Source: Planctomycetota bacterium
GTDB lineage: Bacteria > Planctomycetota > SZUA-567 > H5-PLA8
DNA: 64,000 nucleotides
NCBI GenBank assembly: GCA_023150555.1
Contig: JAKLKQ010000010.1
Coordinates: 78,374-142,373 of the forward strand
Direction of reading: 5' to 3'
In this document: positions 27,890-37,063 of the stretch, piece by piece
Layout: the number at the start of each line of letters is the position of its first letter
How positions within the stretch are numbered: position 1 is the stretch's first letter
Program-made: the position numbers and the translations under genes
The notes under the pieces: generated by a model
Database searches by the model: none
Seen by the model: the letters and a program-made list of their open reading frames with translations, nothing else
Told to the model about the DNA's origin: nothing

Positions 27890-28889
27890 AGGTCGCGCGA
27901 ATCCACTCGAGCGTCTCGCGCAGGGACTGCTCGAACGGCATCGGCGCCCAGCCCAGTTCGCTCCGAAGCTTCGCCGACGAAGCGCGCTGGTCCTTTCCGC
28001 CCAGTTCCGCCACCATCGCGCGCGTCACTTGGCGCGGCGTGCCCAACACCGCATTTGAAAGCCAGTCCAGCGGCGGCAGCGCGCTCAGCAGCGCCTTCGG
28101 CACCGTGCGGCGCGGAACCCTTACATCCGGGAAGATATTACTTACGTATTGCATCACTTCGCTCATGCGCAGGAATTTGTCGGACGCAAGATAGCGGCCC
28201 TTCGCCCCGGGCTTCTCGAAGGCCAGGCGGTGCGCTTCGGCCACGTCGCGCACGTCCACGAAGGTCAGGCCCAGCGGCAACGTGAAGGGCAGCTTACCGC
28301 GCAGCAGCATCTCAAAGGCCTGCGTCGACGGCGTGTGGCGGTGAAAACCAGGCCCGATGATCGCGCCCGGGTTGATCACGACCAGGTCGAGCTTCTCCAG
28401 CTTCGCGAAGGCCCACGCGCGGCGTTCGGCTTCTGTTTTGGCGTAAAAGTACGGGCTCAGCGCTCCGTCGTTCCAGTCGGCTTCGGTAAGGTCCCTGCCT
28501 TCGGGCGCGTGGCTGCCCATGGCCGCAATGCTTGAGGTAAATACGACGCGCCGCGCGCCGGCGGCCTTCGCGGCGCCCAGCACGTTGAGTCCGCCTACGA
28601 CGCTGGGCTCGACGATCTCGCGCTGCGGGTCTTTCGCATGCGTCTTATAGACGGCGGCGACCTGGAAGACGCCTTCGCAACCGACGGCAGCCTTCTGCAT
28701 CGACGGCGCATCCATCACGTCTGCCGCGACGATCTCCACGTCGAGGCCTTGAAGCGGCTTGGTCTTCTCGGGGTTCCTCGGATCGCGCACGGTGGCGCGG
28801 ACGGCATAGCCCTTCTCGACCAGCAGACGGGTTAGCGTATTGCCGACGTGCCCGTTGGCGCCGGTGACGAGAACCTTCGTCATCGCCAT
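27861..28889 (-). CDS. NAD(P)-dependent epimerase/dehydratase (dihydroflavonol-reductase-like)
   Basis: This is a 342-residue extended SDR. VLVTGANGHVGNTLTRLL is the Rossmann motif, VVFTSSIAAMG supplies the catalytic Ser, and YFYAKTEAER gives the YxxxK pair. VINPGAIIGPG and TFVDVRDVAEAHRLA are typical of dihydroflavonol-4-reductase-like enzymes. The substrate is unknown. ATG 28889 has AAGGA at better spacing; an in-frame ATG at 28883 would give an exact ATGA overlap with the stop of the SGNH hydrolase gene. Either way the two genes are translationally coupled. Confidence 0.82.
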   Translation of the reverse strand: MAMTKVLVTGANGHVGNTLTRLLVEKGYAVRATVRDPRNPEKTKPLQGLDVEIVAADVMDAPSMQKAAVGCEGVFQVAAVYKTHAKDPQREIVEPSVVGGLNVLGAAKAAGARRVVFTSSIAAMGSHAPEGRDLTEADWNDGALSPYFYAKTEAERRAWAFAKLEKLDLVVINPGAIIGPGFHRHTPSTQAFEMLLRGKLPFTLPLGLTFVDVRDVAEAHRLAFEKPGAKGRYLASDKFLRMSEVMQYVSNIFPDVRVPRRTVPKALLSALPPLDWLSNAVLGTPRQVTRAMVAELGGKDQRASSAKLRSELGWAPMPFEQSLRETLEWIRATFMRGACSEP

Positions 28890-29569
28890 TCGGATTCCTT
28901 GCGCGTCCAATCCTGCGCGGCGCCCCAGGCAATGCGCTGGAAGGTGTTCGCCTGCGCGGTGCTAATCTTTACGGGCTCGGTGCCTTCGTAGGTGAACTCG
29001 AACGCCGCGCCTTCGGGCGATCGGCCGTACAGCCTCGCGAAGAAAACGCACGCGGCAAGATAGCTGCCTTCATACGTCGGATGGCTGGCGTCCTCGACGT
29101 GAAGGGCGGGCAACGACGCATCCTTTAGCGCGCGGGCCCAGGCGGTGCCGGCCGGTACGATGCGGGCCTTCAGCGTTCGGGCAAGCTTCTCGTACTGCGC
29201 ATCGAGCACGTCCTGCATCTCGGGTTTGTGCCGCCGCGCCCAGGTCAGATAAAGGAGCAGGTCGCAGCCGGCGGCCTTCAGCTTCTCGCCCAGCTTGCAG
29301 CCGAACTCGAAGTGCGCCTCGGGCGCGTTCACCGGTTCCATGCTGTTGTTCTGCAGCACGGCCAAGTCGAAGCGGCCCCGCGCCAACGCGTGGTCGATGC
29401 GGTCCTCGTTCCAGTGCTTCAGAAAGGTGTGCCCGCCGGTGGTGATGGACTTCGGCTCGAGCGGCCGCTCCACGCCCAGCGAAGCAGCGATCGCAGCAAC
29501 CTGCAAGGGCAGACTGTTGCAGTTCGTGTAGCTGTTGCCAACGAAGAGGACGCGCAGGGGTTCCGGCAT
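28880..29569 (-). CDS. SGNH/GDSL-type hydrolase
   Basis: This is a 229-residue protein. The block I motif reads VLFVGNSYTNCNSLP, with the nucleophile Ser in GNSYT. VLQNNSMEP fits the oxyanion Asn block, and EDASHPTYEGSYLAA supplies the catalytic Asp-x-x-His. This is the GNSYT subgroup of SGNH esterases. There is no signal peptide, so it is presumably cytosolic. AGGAG lies 7 bp before the ATG. It is the first gene of a two-gene operon with the epimerase. It probably deacylates a sugar or similar ester; the substrate is unknown. Confidence 0.8.
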   Translation of the reverse strand: MPEPLRVLFVGNSYTNCNSLPLQVAAIAASLGVERPLEPKSITTGGHTFLKHWNEDRIDHALARGRFDLAVLQNNSMEPVNAPEAHFEFGCKLGEKLKAAGCDLLLYLTWARRHKPEMQDVLDAQYEKLARTLKARIVPAGTAWARALKDASLPALHVEDASHPTYEGSYLAACVFFARLYGRSPEGAAFEFTYEGTEPVKISTAQANTFQRIAWGAAQDWTRKESEWR

Positions 29570-29720
29570 GTGATCTCCTGAAGGAGTCGAAGGGGCAAAA
29601 ATAACGCCTTCGCCCGCTGCTTCAAGCCGGGAACAACACCTATCTGCGTTTTACACGCCGAACGCATGGAGTATTCTCATCCGGACGGCCGAAAAACCCC
29701 CAGAACACGGAGCAGCGATC

Positions 29721-30029
29721 ATGGTCACCTTCGGACTGAATTACGACATCAAGCCGGACCGCGTGAAGGAATTCGAGGACTATAGCCTGAAGGTCATCGA
29801 GGCCATGCAGGGCATGAAGGGCCACGTCGAGACGCGACTCTACAAAGACGTCGCCAAGCCCAACAGCCTGATGATCTACTCGAACTGGGAGTCCCCCGAG
29901 GACTTCAAGGCGTTCATGGGCAGCGACGCCTTCAAGGGCGCGCAGAATCACAGCCGCGACATGCTCGCTGGCCCGCCCAAGCACAACATGTACACGCCTA
30001 TGGGCGGCATGGGCGGACGCCCGCACTAG
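29721..30029 (+). CDS. ABM-type (antibiotic biosynthesis monooxygenase fold) small protein
   Basis: This is a 102-residue single-domain protein with the dimeric alpha/beta ferredoxin-like barrel of the ABM/Dabb group: GLNYDIKPDRVKEFEDYSLK, HVETRLYKDVAKPNSLMIYS and WESPEDFKAFMGSDAF. Family members act as cofactor-independent oxygenases or heme-binding proteins. It lies 35 bp upstream of the aldo/keto-reductase/chlorite-dismutase fusion gene and is almost certainly co-transcribed with it. The Met/Gly-rich tail (YTPMGGMGG) is unusual. Confidence 0.82.
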   Translation: MVTFGLNYDIKPDRVKEFEDYSLKVIEAMQGMKGHVETRLYKDVAKPNSLMIYSNWESPEDFKAFMGSDAFKGAQNHSRDMLAGPPKHNMYTPMGGMGGRPH

Positions 30030-30064
30030 ACCGGAACCGGAACACATAGATCGAGGATTTCGCA

Positions 30065-31897
30065 ATGCAGCTCACTCCCACGGCTTTCGGCATCTGGAGC
30101 GGCGGGCGCTTCATGCATTTCGGCGTCGACTTGGGCGACGAGAAGCTGAAGCAGCTGGTCCGCAGCGCCTACGACGCCGGCGTTCGCACCTTCGTGACGG
30201 CGGACGTCTACGGCGAAGGCGACGCCGATTCGCTGCTGGGCGAGGCACTGGCCGAAGTCGACCGCAATACCTACTGCCTGGTCGGCGCGGTCGGCCACGA
30301 CTTCTACGGCACCGAGCGCGTTTACGACGCGTTCCCCCGCTTCACCGATCCGTCGCTGCGCGGGCCGAAAGACTACGCCACGTACTTGCGCACGGCCGCG
30401 GAGAAGTCACTCAAGCGCCTGCGCACCGACCGTTTCGACATGCTGATGCTTCACAACCCCGACCACACCGGCTACACGCACGAGAACGTCTGGAAGGGCA
30501 TGGAAGCGCTGAAGAAGGACGGCCTGACAGAGTTGCTGGGCGTCGCGCCCGGCCCGGCCAACGGCTTCACGCTGGACGTGATCGACTGTTTCGAACGCTA
30601 CGGCGAGCTGATCGAATGGGCGATGCTGATCCTCAACCCGCTCGAGCCCTGGCCAGGCAACCTCGCGCTGCCCGCGGCCAAGAAGCACAACGTCAAGGTG
30701 CTTACGCGCGTCGTCGACTACGGCGGCCTGTTCCTGGGCGGGCTTAAGCCCGGCATGCGCCTGGCGCGGCACGACCACCGCAGCTTCCGGCCCGCGGGCT
30801 GGGTCGAGGCCGCCGAGCCGAAGATGCAGCGCTACCGCGAGATCGCCGGCGAGTACGGCATGACGCTGCTGCAGCTTGCCAGCCGCTGGAACCTCGCGAA
30901 TCCGGCCGTCGAGTCCGTCGTTCCCACCCTGCTGCAGGAAGCTTCGCCCGACGCGCCGCGGATCGAAGACCTGATCAAGGAACTCGCCGCGGTGCCCCAG
31001 CAGAAGGAACTTTCGGCGGCGCACGTCGAGGAGATGGGCAAGCTGGGCGATAACAGCAACTGCATGACGCTGAAGGGCGGCAGCTCGCAGTACGTCGGAG
31101 AGCCCATCGGCGACCAGTGGCCGCTGACGCCCGAATTGCGCGACGTCGGCAAGCGCTGGAAGATCGAACCCGACCGAGAGCTCTACTACGCCGGCGACGA
31201 CCGCGACATCCGCGAGAAGGGCGCGCCGGTACACGGCGTCCCGCAGACCAGCACGCGCCGCCGCTTCCTTCAACTGCTGTGCTACGGCGGCTGCCAGGAT
31301 CCCGCGGCGCTGGCGAAGGTGCTCGACGGCAGCAGCCTGCCGTACGTGCTGTACCTCGACGCCAACGACCCGCAGGGCGTGGGCATCCTCTTCATCGTGG
31401 AAGATCCGGACGACTTGGCGACGAAGGCCCGCGAGGCGCTCAACCACGACGCCTTCACGGCGCTGAGCCCCAAGCCCGCGCTGACGATGATCGGGCGCAC
31501 CTACAGTTCGGGCCGCGAACCGGACCTCGAAGACTGGCTGCTGCACAAGCCGCTGCGCACGGCGCTGGAGCCCAACAACCGCTGGGCGATCTGGTATCCG
31601 CTGCGGCGCAAGGGCGAGTTCGAGACGCTCCCCAAAGCCGAGCAGGGCAAGATCCTCTTCGAGCACGCCATGATCGGGCGCACCTACGGCAAAGCCGGCT
31701 TCGCCGACGACATCCGCCTGGCCTGCCACGGGCTGGATGTGAACGACAACGAGTTCGTGCTCGGGATCATGGGCCCGGACCTCTACCCGCTCAGCAAACT
31801 CGTCCAGACGATGCGCGGGACGGTGCAGACGTCGAAGTACATGGCGAGCCTTGGGCCGTTCTTCGTAGGCCGCGTCTTCAAGCAGTCGAAGCGCTGA
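30065..31897 (+). CDS. Aldo/keto reductase fused to a chlorite-dismutase/HemQ-like heme domain
   Basis: This is a 610-residue fusion. Residues 1-300 are an aldo/keto-reductase barrel (FVTADVYGEG, RFDMLMLHNPDH, LTRVVDYGGLFLGG). In the AKR tetrad, Tyr49 and His130 are kept, but the usual Asp is Val44 and no Lys is seen at the expected strand, so normal reductase chemistry is doubtful. Residues of about 395-605 match the chlorite-dismutase/HemQ family (TRRRFLQLLCYGG, WAIWYPLRRKGEFETL, CHGLDVNDNEFVLGIMG, SLGPFFVGRVF). The His in CHGLD is a candidate proximal heme ligand. It follows the ABM gene by 35 bp. A role in heme handling or oxidative stress is inferred. Confidence 0.78.
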   Translation: MQLTPTAFGIWSGGRFMHFGVDLGDEKLKQLVRSAYDAGVRTFVTADVYGEGDADSLLGEALAEVDRNTYCLVGAVGHDFYGTERVYDAFPRFTDPSLRGPKDYATYLRTAAEKSLKRLRTDRFDMLMLHNPDHTGYTHENVWKGMEALKKDGLTELLGVAPGPANGFTLDVIDCFERYGELIEWAMLILNPLEPWPGNLALPAAKKHNVKVLTRVVDYGGLFLGGLKPGMRLARHDHRSFRPAGWVEAAEPKMQRYREIAGEYGMTLLQLASRWNLANPAVESVVPTLLQEASPDAPRIEDLIKELAAVPQQKELSAAHVEEMGKLGDNSNCMTLKGGSSQYVGEPIGDQWPLTPELRDVGKRWKIEPDRELYYAGDDRDIREKGAPVHGVPQTSTRRRFLQLLCYGGCQDPAALAKVLDGSSLPYVLYLDANDPQGVGILFIVEDPDDLATKAREALNHDAFTALSPKPALTMIGRTYSSGREPDLEDWLLHKPLRTALEPNNRWAIWYPLRRKGEFETLPKAEQGKILFEHAMIGRTYGKAGFADDIRLACHGLDVNDNEFVLGIMGPDLYPLSKLVQTMRGTVQTSKYMASLGPFFVGRVFKQSKR

Positions 31898-32228
31898 TTC
31901 AACCGTGCGCTGACGTCGAACCATGTCTGGCGAAAAATTGTTTTTCACTAGGCCGGGCCGAACTTCGCCCCAGTTCAATCGGGTGTTACACTTTTCCGGT
32001 TAGGCTGGAGAAGTCCTACGCCTTGGTTCCTGCGGACTTTTCGCGCATTTATACCTAAAAATGCGTGCTTAAATCGCATTGCGTCCTTCGCTGCGTAGAA
32101 ACGATTGAAAAATGTTTCACGTCAAACAACAGGTATATATTAGGGTACGCCCGCCTCCGGAAAATTTGAGGGCCCTGTTTTTACAAGCGTTTTACGAAAG
32201 GAAATTCCAAGAAGTGTAACAGCCAAGC
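31898..32228. other. AT-rich convergent intergenic region
   Basis: This 331-bp gap separates the fusion gene from the end of convergent glnD. It is clearly AT-richer than its surroundings, with TTGTTTTTCAC, TATACCTAAAAATG and GGTATATATTAGG tracts. No open reading frame with a ribosome-binding site was found. It probably carries terminators of both genes and may hold a small RNA or promoter (TATATT near 32132-32140). Confidence 0.4.
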
Positions 32229-35024
32229 TCAGCGCTTCGCGCTCTGGAAGTCATCGGCGACGGCGGACAAGAGCAGCCGGATGTTGTGGCTGCGCTCGGC
32301 GTCGGTGATCTGCCCGCCGCCGATCTCGGTGATGTAGTAGACCGCGTTGGCCAAGCCCTGCGTCGTATCTACGCGCGCGAAGTGGATGTTGCAGGCCAGG
32401 TCGCTGAGCGCGCGGCTGAGGCCGTAGAGCAGGCCCAACCGGTCGCCACAGACGATGTCCACGACCGTGTAGCGCGAGGAGAGGCGGTTGTCGAGCCGCA
32501 CCTCGGGCGGGATGCGGCGATGCACGACTTCGGTGCGCGGGATGCGCCGCCGCGCGATCTCCAGCTGCGCGCGCACGTCGACGCCGCCTTCGCCAGCCAG
32601 ATGTTCTTCCACGGTCGTCGAGACCTTCGCCCAGAACTTGCGCGTGGGGCGTTCGACCGCCGTGCCGAACTCCGGCGCGACGCTGACCATGAAGCGGTCC
32701 AGCACCACGCCGTCCTCGCGCGTGTACGCCAGCGCCGAGACGACGTTCACGCCGGAGCTGAGCAGCGCGCCGCAGATCTGCGTGAAGAGTTTCGGTCGGT
32801 CGCGCGTGACGACCCACAAGTCGGGGGATTCGCCGCTGCCGGCCACCGCGGCGAGGGCCTCGCGCTTCTCGTCGCGAAGCTTCTTGAGCAGTTCGACGTG
32901 GAGCTGCGCTTCCTCCAACCGCACTTCGACGAGGTAGCGGCGCGGGACCAGCCGGCAGTGTTCGTGCGCCAGGTCACGCGTTGCGTCGTCGGCCGCCCCG
33001 GCCAGCAACTGCGCTTCCAATTCGCGGCCTGCGTCCTCGGGCGTCTGTCCGCCGGGCGCCAGCAGCGCGTCGAGCCGGCGGTAGAGGTCGCAGAGCAGTT
33101 CGTCCTTCCACTGCGGGAAACTCCCCTGCCCCACCGCTGCGATGTCGGCGCAGGTAAGCAGGAAGAGCAGGTCCAGCCACGGGCGCGAGACCACCTTCTT
33201 CGCCAAGTCCTGCAGCAGACCGCCTTCGCCGGGATCGCGGCGAAGGCTGTTGCGCGAGAGAAGCAGGTGCTGCTCGACGAGGAAGATCAGGGTGCGCACG
33301 TCGGCCTCGCGCAGGCCCAGGCGTTCGCCGATGGCCGGCACCATCAGCGCGCCGCGGCGGCTGTGCCCCGCCCCGCCCTTGGACTTGCCCAGATCGTGAA
33401 AGAGGCACGCCAGGCGCAGCAACACCGGGCTGGCCTGTTCCTCGAGGATGCGGCGGCGCAGGCGGTCGGCGGGCTCGGCGGTCGCGTAGAGACGGTCGAC
33501 CTTCTCAACGACGAAGAGCGTGTGCTCGTCGACGGTGAAGTCGTGGAACACGTCGTGAATGACCAGCCCTTCCAACTCTCCGAACTCGGGCAGGTACGCG
33601 CCCAGCAGGCCGACGTCGCGCATCGAGCGCAGGGTCTTGGCCACGTTCGCACGGCGTCCGAGCAGTTCCAGGAACAAAGCGGCGGCGGCCGGGTCGCGGC
33701 GCGCGGTGTCGTCGAGGCCGCCCAGGCGCGCACGGATGCCGGCACGCAACTCCTGGCTGATCCCGACGCCCAGTCGCGCGGCATGCACGAAAGCGCGCAT
33801 CGCAAGCGCCAGCCAGTCGTCGCCGGCGAAAAGATCGGCGCGCACCGCGTAGAGGTGCTCGCCGATGCGCGTGAAGTCGCCGTCCACGGGCCGGCGCCGA
33901 AGAGCATCAAGGTCGCGGTTGGCGAGCGCCTGTTCCTCGCGATAGCGACGGATCACGGTATCGGCCAGGCGATAAATCGCGGTCGCGGCCTGGAAGTACT
34001 CGCGCAGCAGGCGTTCGCTGCCGCGCAGTTCCTCGGTGGCTTCGTAGCCCAGCGCCTGGCTCAGTTTTTCCTGCATGGCAAAATCGAGCACGTCCTGCTT
34101 GCGCCCGCAGGCGGCGTGCAGCGCGGCGCGCAGCGTCAGCAGGCGCTCGTAGCCGGCGCGCGCCTCGTCGATGGCTTCGGCCGAGATCAGCGGGCGCTTG
34201 GCCAGGCGCGGCAGGTGCCCGCTGAGCTGGCTGGCGCGGTCGATCCACATGGCGAGCTGGTAGTCGCGCAGCGCGCCGGGGCTGTTCTTCAGGTGCGGCT
34301 GCGTGCGGTAGACGCTGGCGCCGGGGCGCTGGTGCGCGGCGACGGCGGCGCCGAGCTTGGCCTCGATGAACGGCCGCCCGCGGTGCTTGAAGAAGTCCGG
34401 CAGGTCGCGCTTGAGGAAGAGCCCGGCCAGCACGCTGTCGCCGGCGACGAAGCGCGCTTCCAGCAGCGCGGTGGCGGTCTCGTGCGCCTTGCGCTCGCTG
34501 ACGCCCGCTTCCATCATCGCCAGGCATTCTTCCGGCGTGCGCACGGCGTGGCCAAGCTGGAACCCGGCGTCCCAGAGCGGGCGGAAGAGGCTCCCGACGA
34601 GTTTCTCGAAGCGTTCGTCGGCCTCCATCGTCCCCGAGTGCAGAACCATCAGGTCGAGATCGCTGTAGGGCGCCAGTTCTCGCCGCCCGTAGCTGCCGAC
34701 GGCCAGCAGCGCGACGCCCGGCGTCCCGGCACGCGCGCCCGCGCGTGCGCCGGCGAAATCGAGCAGTTCGCGAAGCACGCGGTCGAGCACGTCGGCGAGG
34801 TGCTCGCCGGCCACGCGCCCGCCTTGCGCGTTCGCCAGAAGAGCGGCTGTTGCGCGCGCTTCGGCCCAGAGGCCCTTCAGCATGCCGATGACCGGCAGGC
34901 CCGGGGCGCTCTCGGGCGGCACCTTCTTCAAAACCTCACGGAGGTTCTCCAGGGCCTCGCGAACGGAGTGCCCTTCGGCGGAGTTGGACGAGGTGGCGTG
35001 GCGCACGCCGGGTTCGGTCGACAT
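32229..35024 (-). CDS. glnD: Bifunctional [protein-PII] uridylyltransferase / uridylyl-removing enzyme
   Basis: This is a 931-residue nitrogen-status sensor that adds UMP to, and removes it from, the PII protein according to glutamine level. Domain order is canonical. The nucleotidyltransferase has GSYGRRELAPYSDLD at residues 110-124. The HD phosphohydrolase has LACLFHDLGKSKGG in the middle. Two ACT domains at the C-terminus contain VVTRDRPKLFTQICGALLSS and VDIVCGDRLGLLYGLSRAL. Length is normal. No PII or ammonium-transporter gene lies nearby. It is 70 bp downstream of murD on the same strand. Confidence 0.93.
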   Translation of the reverse strand: MSTEPGVRHATSSNSAEGHSVREALENLREVLKKVPPESAPGLPVIGMLKGLWAEARATAALLANAQGGRVAGEHLADVLDRVLRELLDFAGARAGARAGTPGVALLAVGSYGRRELAPYSDLDLMVLHSGTMEADERFEKLVGSLFRPLWDAGFQLGHAVRTPEECLAMMEAGVSERKAHETATALLEARFVAGDSVLAGLFLKRDLPDFFKHRGRPFIEAKLGAAVAAHQRPGASVYRTQPHLKNSPGALRDYQLAMWIDRASQLSGHLPRLAKRPLISAEAIDEARAGYERLLTLRAALHAACGRKQDVLDFAMQEKLSQALGYEATEELRGSERLLREYFQAATAIYRLADTVIRRYREEQALANRDLDALRRRPVDGDFTRIGEHLYAVRADLFAGDDWLALAMRAFVHAARLGVGISQELRAGIRARLGGLDDTARRDPAAAALFLELLGRRANVAKTLRSMRDVGLLGAYLPEFGELEGLVIHDVFHDFTVDEHTLFVVEKVDRLYATAEPADRLRRRILEEQASPVLLRLACLFHDLGKSKGGAGHSRRGALMVPAIGERLGLREADVRTLIFLVEQHLLLSRNSLRRDPGEGGLLQDLAKKVVSRPWLDLLFLLTCADIAAVGQGSFPQWKDELLCDLYRRLDALLAPGGQTPEDAGRELEAQLLAGAADDATRDLAHEHCRLVPRRYLVEVRLEEAQLHVELLKKLRDEKREALAAVAGSGESPDLWVVTRDRPKLFTQICGALLSSGVNVVSALAYTREDGVVLDRFMVSVAPEFGTAVERPTRKFWAKVSTTVEEHLAGEGGVDVRAQLEIARRRIPRTEVVHRRIPPEVRLDNRLSSRYTVVDIVCGDRLGLLYGLSRALSDLACNIHFARVDTTQGLANAVYYITEIGGGQITDAERSHNIRLLLSAVADDFQSAKR

Positions 35025-35093
35025 GGCCCCGCCATCGTAATGCGGCGTCCGGCGGGCGTAAATACGGTAAGCGGATGCGGCGTTAAGCCGCGG

Positions 35094-36506
35094 TTAGCCT
35101 GCGGCCAAGGCCAGGTTGCGGACCAGGTGCGCGAACTGGTTGCCTCGTTCCTGGAAGTTGATGAACATGTCGTAGCTGGCGCAGGCGGGCGAGAGCAGCA
35201 CGACCTCGCCGGGCACCGCGCCGGTGGCGGCCATTTGCGCGGCCTCAGGCAGGTCCTTGGCGTGCAGGATCTGCGGCGTGCGCTGCAATTCGCGGGCGGC
35301 GCGCGTAATGGATTCCTCGATCTTCGCGGCGGTGCTGCCCAACAGGATCACGCGGCGCGCGCGCTGAGCGATGGCGATGCCCAACTCGTAGAAGCTGCTG
35401 CCCTTGTCATAGCCGCCGGCGATGAGCGTGGTGGGCCCGTCGAAGGCGTGCAGTGCGCAGATGGCGGACTCGGGCGTGGTGGCGATGGAATCGTTGTAAA
35501 AGGTAACGTTCTTGGGCGAACGCGCGACGGCCTCCAGGCGGTGCGGCAGGCCGTTGAACGTCGCGAGCGCCTCGGCGATCTGCCAGGGCTTGACGCCGTG
35601 CGCCAGGGCGGCCGCGCTGGCGGCCAGGGCATTGGCGAGATTGTGCTTGCCGGGCAGGCGCAGGGTCTGCTGCAACGCGACTACTTCCTCGCCGCCGCCG
35701 ATGCGCACCACCAGCTTGGCGCCGTCCATGAACGCGGCGTCGCCGTCGGGCTCCTCCTGCGTGCTGAACCAGATCGCGCGGCCGCGAACGTGCGCGGCCC
35801 AGTTGCGCAGTTCGGGATCGTCCCAGTTCAGCACCGCGAAGCCGGAAGCGTCCTGGAAGTCCAGGATCACGCGCTTGGCTTCGTAGTAGCGTTCAACAGT
35901 GCGGTGTCGGTCGAGGTGGTTGGGCGAGAGGTTCGTGACGACGGCAACTTCGGGGCTCTCGGCCAGTTCGCGCAGGCCGTCGAGCATGAAGCTGCTGAGT
36001 TCCAGGACCAGAGGCGCGCCCTCGGGCAGCGCGGCGGTCTCTTCCAGCAACGAACCGCCCAGGTTGCCGCCGGTGAGCGTGCGCGGATCGGCCAGGCGCA
36101 GCATCGCGCCCAGCAGGGCCGTGGTCGTGGACTTGCCGTTGCTGCCGGTGACTCCGATCTTGGGGTTGTTCGCCGTGAGCTTGAAGAGCAGATTGATCTC
36201 GCGTTCTATCTGCGCGCCGGCGCCGCGGGCCATCGCAACCAGCGGCGAATCGTCGGGCACGCCGGGATTGACGACGAGGATGTCCGCGCCGCGGAAATCG
36301 TCGGTATCGTGGCGGCCGAGCACGTAGCGGATGGGCAGGTCGGCCAGCGCCTGGATGCTGGGCTTGAGATCGGCCTCGTGGCGCTTGTCGGTGACGGTCA
36401 CCTGAGCGCCGCGCTGCGCGAAGAACCGGGCCGCGCCGACGCCACCGCCGAAGAGCCCCAGGCCCATGACGGTGACGCGCCGCCCTCGATAGGCGTCTGG
36501 TCTCAC
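35094..36506 (-). CDS. murD: UDP-N-acetylmuramoyl-L-alanine:D-glutamate ligase
   Basis: This is a 470-residue Mur ligase that adds D-Glu to UDP-MurNAc-L-Ala in peptidoglycan synthesis. The N-terminal domain has VTVMGLGLFGGG, the ATP loop is GVTGSNGKSTTTALLG, and the central block contains NLSPNHLDRH and LPGKHNLANALAA. The C-terminal domain has YNDSIATTPESA and LLSPACASYDMF. The frame is open to 36563, but the GTG at 36506 follows a run reading GGGGGGAGGA at ideal spacing and gives the normal N-terminal length. Its presence indicates a peptidoglycan wall. Confidence 0.92.
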   Translation of the reverse strand: MRPDAYRGRRVTVMGLGLFGGGVGAARFFAQRGAQVTVTDKRHEADLKPSIQALADLPIRYVLGRHDTDDFRGADILVVNPGVPDDSPLVAMARGAGAQIEREINLLFKLTANNPKIGVTGSNGKSTTTALLGAMLRLADPRTLTGGNLGGSLLEETAALPEGAPLVLELSSFMLDGLRELAESPEVAVVTNLSPNHLDRHRTVERYYEAKRVILDFQDASGFAVLNWDDPELRNWAAHVRGRAIWFSTQEEPDGDAAFMDGAKLVVRIGGGEEVVALQQTLRLPGKHNLANALAASAAALAHGVKPWQIAEALATFNGLPHRLEAVARSPKNVTFYNDSIATTPESAICALHAFDGPTTLIAGGYDKGSSFYELGIAIAQRARRVILLGSTAAKIEESITRAARELQRTPQILHAKDLPEAAQMAATGAVPGEVVLLSPACASYDMFINFQERGNQFAHLVRNLALAAG

Positions 36507-36709
36507 GAGGTCCTCCCCCCTACTACGCATGGCCCCGCCTGCATTCAACGCCACAGAGTGCACAATGAGAGGGATCGGCCACTACTAAAGGAGGCTGAAG
36601 AGATTTCCGGCAAGGCCTCGCAGCTCGTTGACTTCCCCGAAAGCGGGCGCAGAATCCCGCCGTCAACCCTCGATAGGGGCGACGAATCCCTTGGAGGTCC
36701 AAACGGGCC

Positions 36710-37054
36710 ATGTCCACCGTCCTTCTGCTGGTCGCGTCGAACTGCTTCATGACCTATGCCTGGTACGGGCATTTAAAGGATTTTCGCGAGCGGCCGCTGT
36801 GGATCGTCGTCCTGATCAGTTGGGGTGTGGCGTTCTTCGAGTACTGCCTGCAGGTGCCGGCGAACCGGCTCGGGCACGGCACCTTCCGCCTCGACCAGCT
36901 GAAGGTGATCCAGGAAGTGATCACGATGGTCGTCTTCGCAGCCTTCGCGACGCTGTACATGAAAGAACGCCCGAGTTGGGACTTCCTGTGGGCGGGCTGC
37001 TGCCTGGTCGGCGCGGCCTACTTCATCTTCCGCGGCATGGGCACGCCAGCGTAA
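36710..37054 (+). CDS. DUF486 / DMT-like small membrane protein
   Basis: This is a 114-residue protein with four predicted membrane helices: VLLLVASNCFMTYAWYGHL, WIVVLISWGVAFFEYCLQV, VIQEVITMVVFAAFATLYM and WAGCCLVGAAYFIF. The NRLGHG and QLKVIQEVITM blocks are the hallmark of the DUF486 family, distant relatives of small drug/metabolite transporters. Its transport role is not established. It is divergent from murD and converges on the HEAT/propeller gene with a 9-bp gap. Confidence 0.85.
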   Translation: MSTVLLLVASNCFMTYAWYGHLKDFRERPLWIVVLISWGVAFFEYCLQVPANRLGHGTFRLDQLKVIQEVITMVVFAAFATLYMKERPSWDFLWAGCCLVGAAYFIFRGMGTPA

Positions 37055-37063
37055 AGCCGCGCT

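Noticed and set aside
32286..36752. A 1488-codon open frame on the plus strand antisense to glnD and murD
   Set aside because: It is a composition effect of GC-rich codons in the genes on the other strand; its protein is His/Gly/Ala/Arg-rich with no domain.
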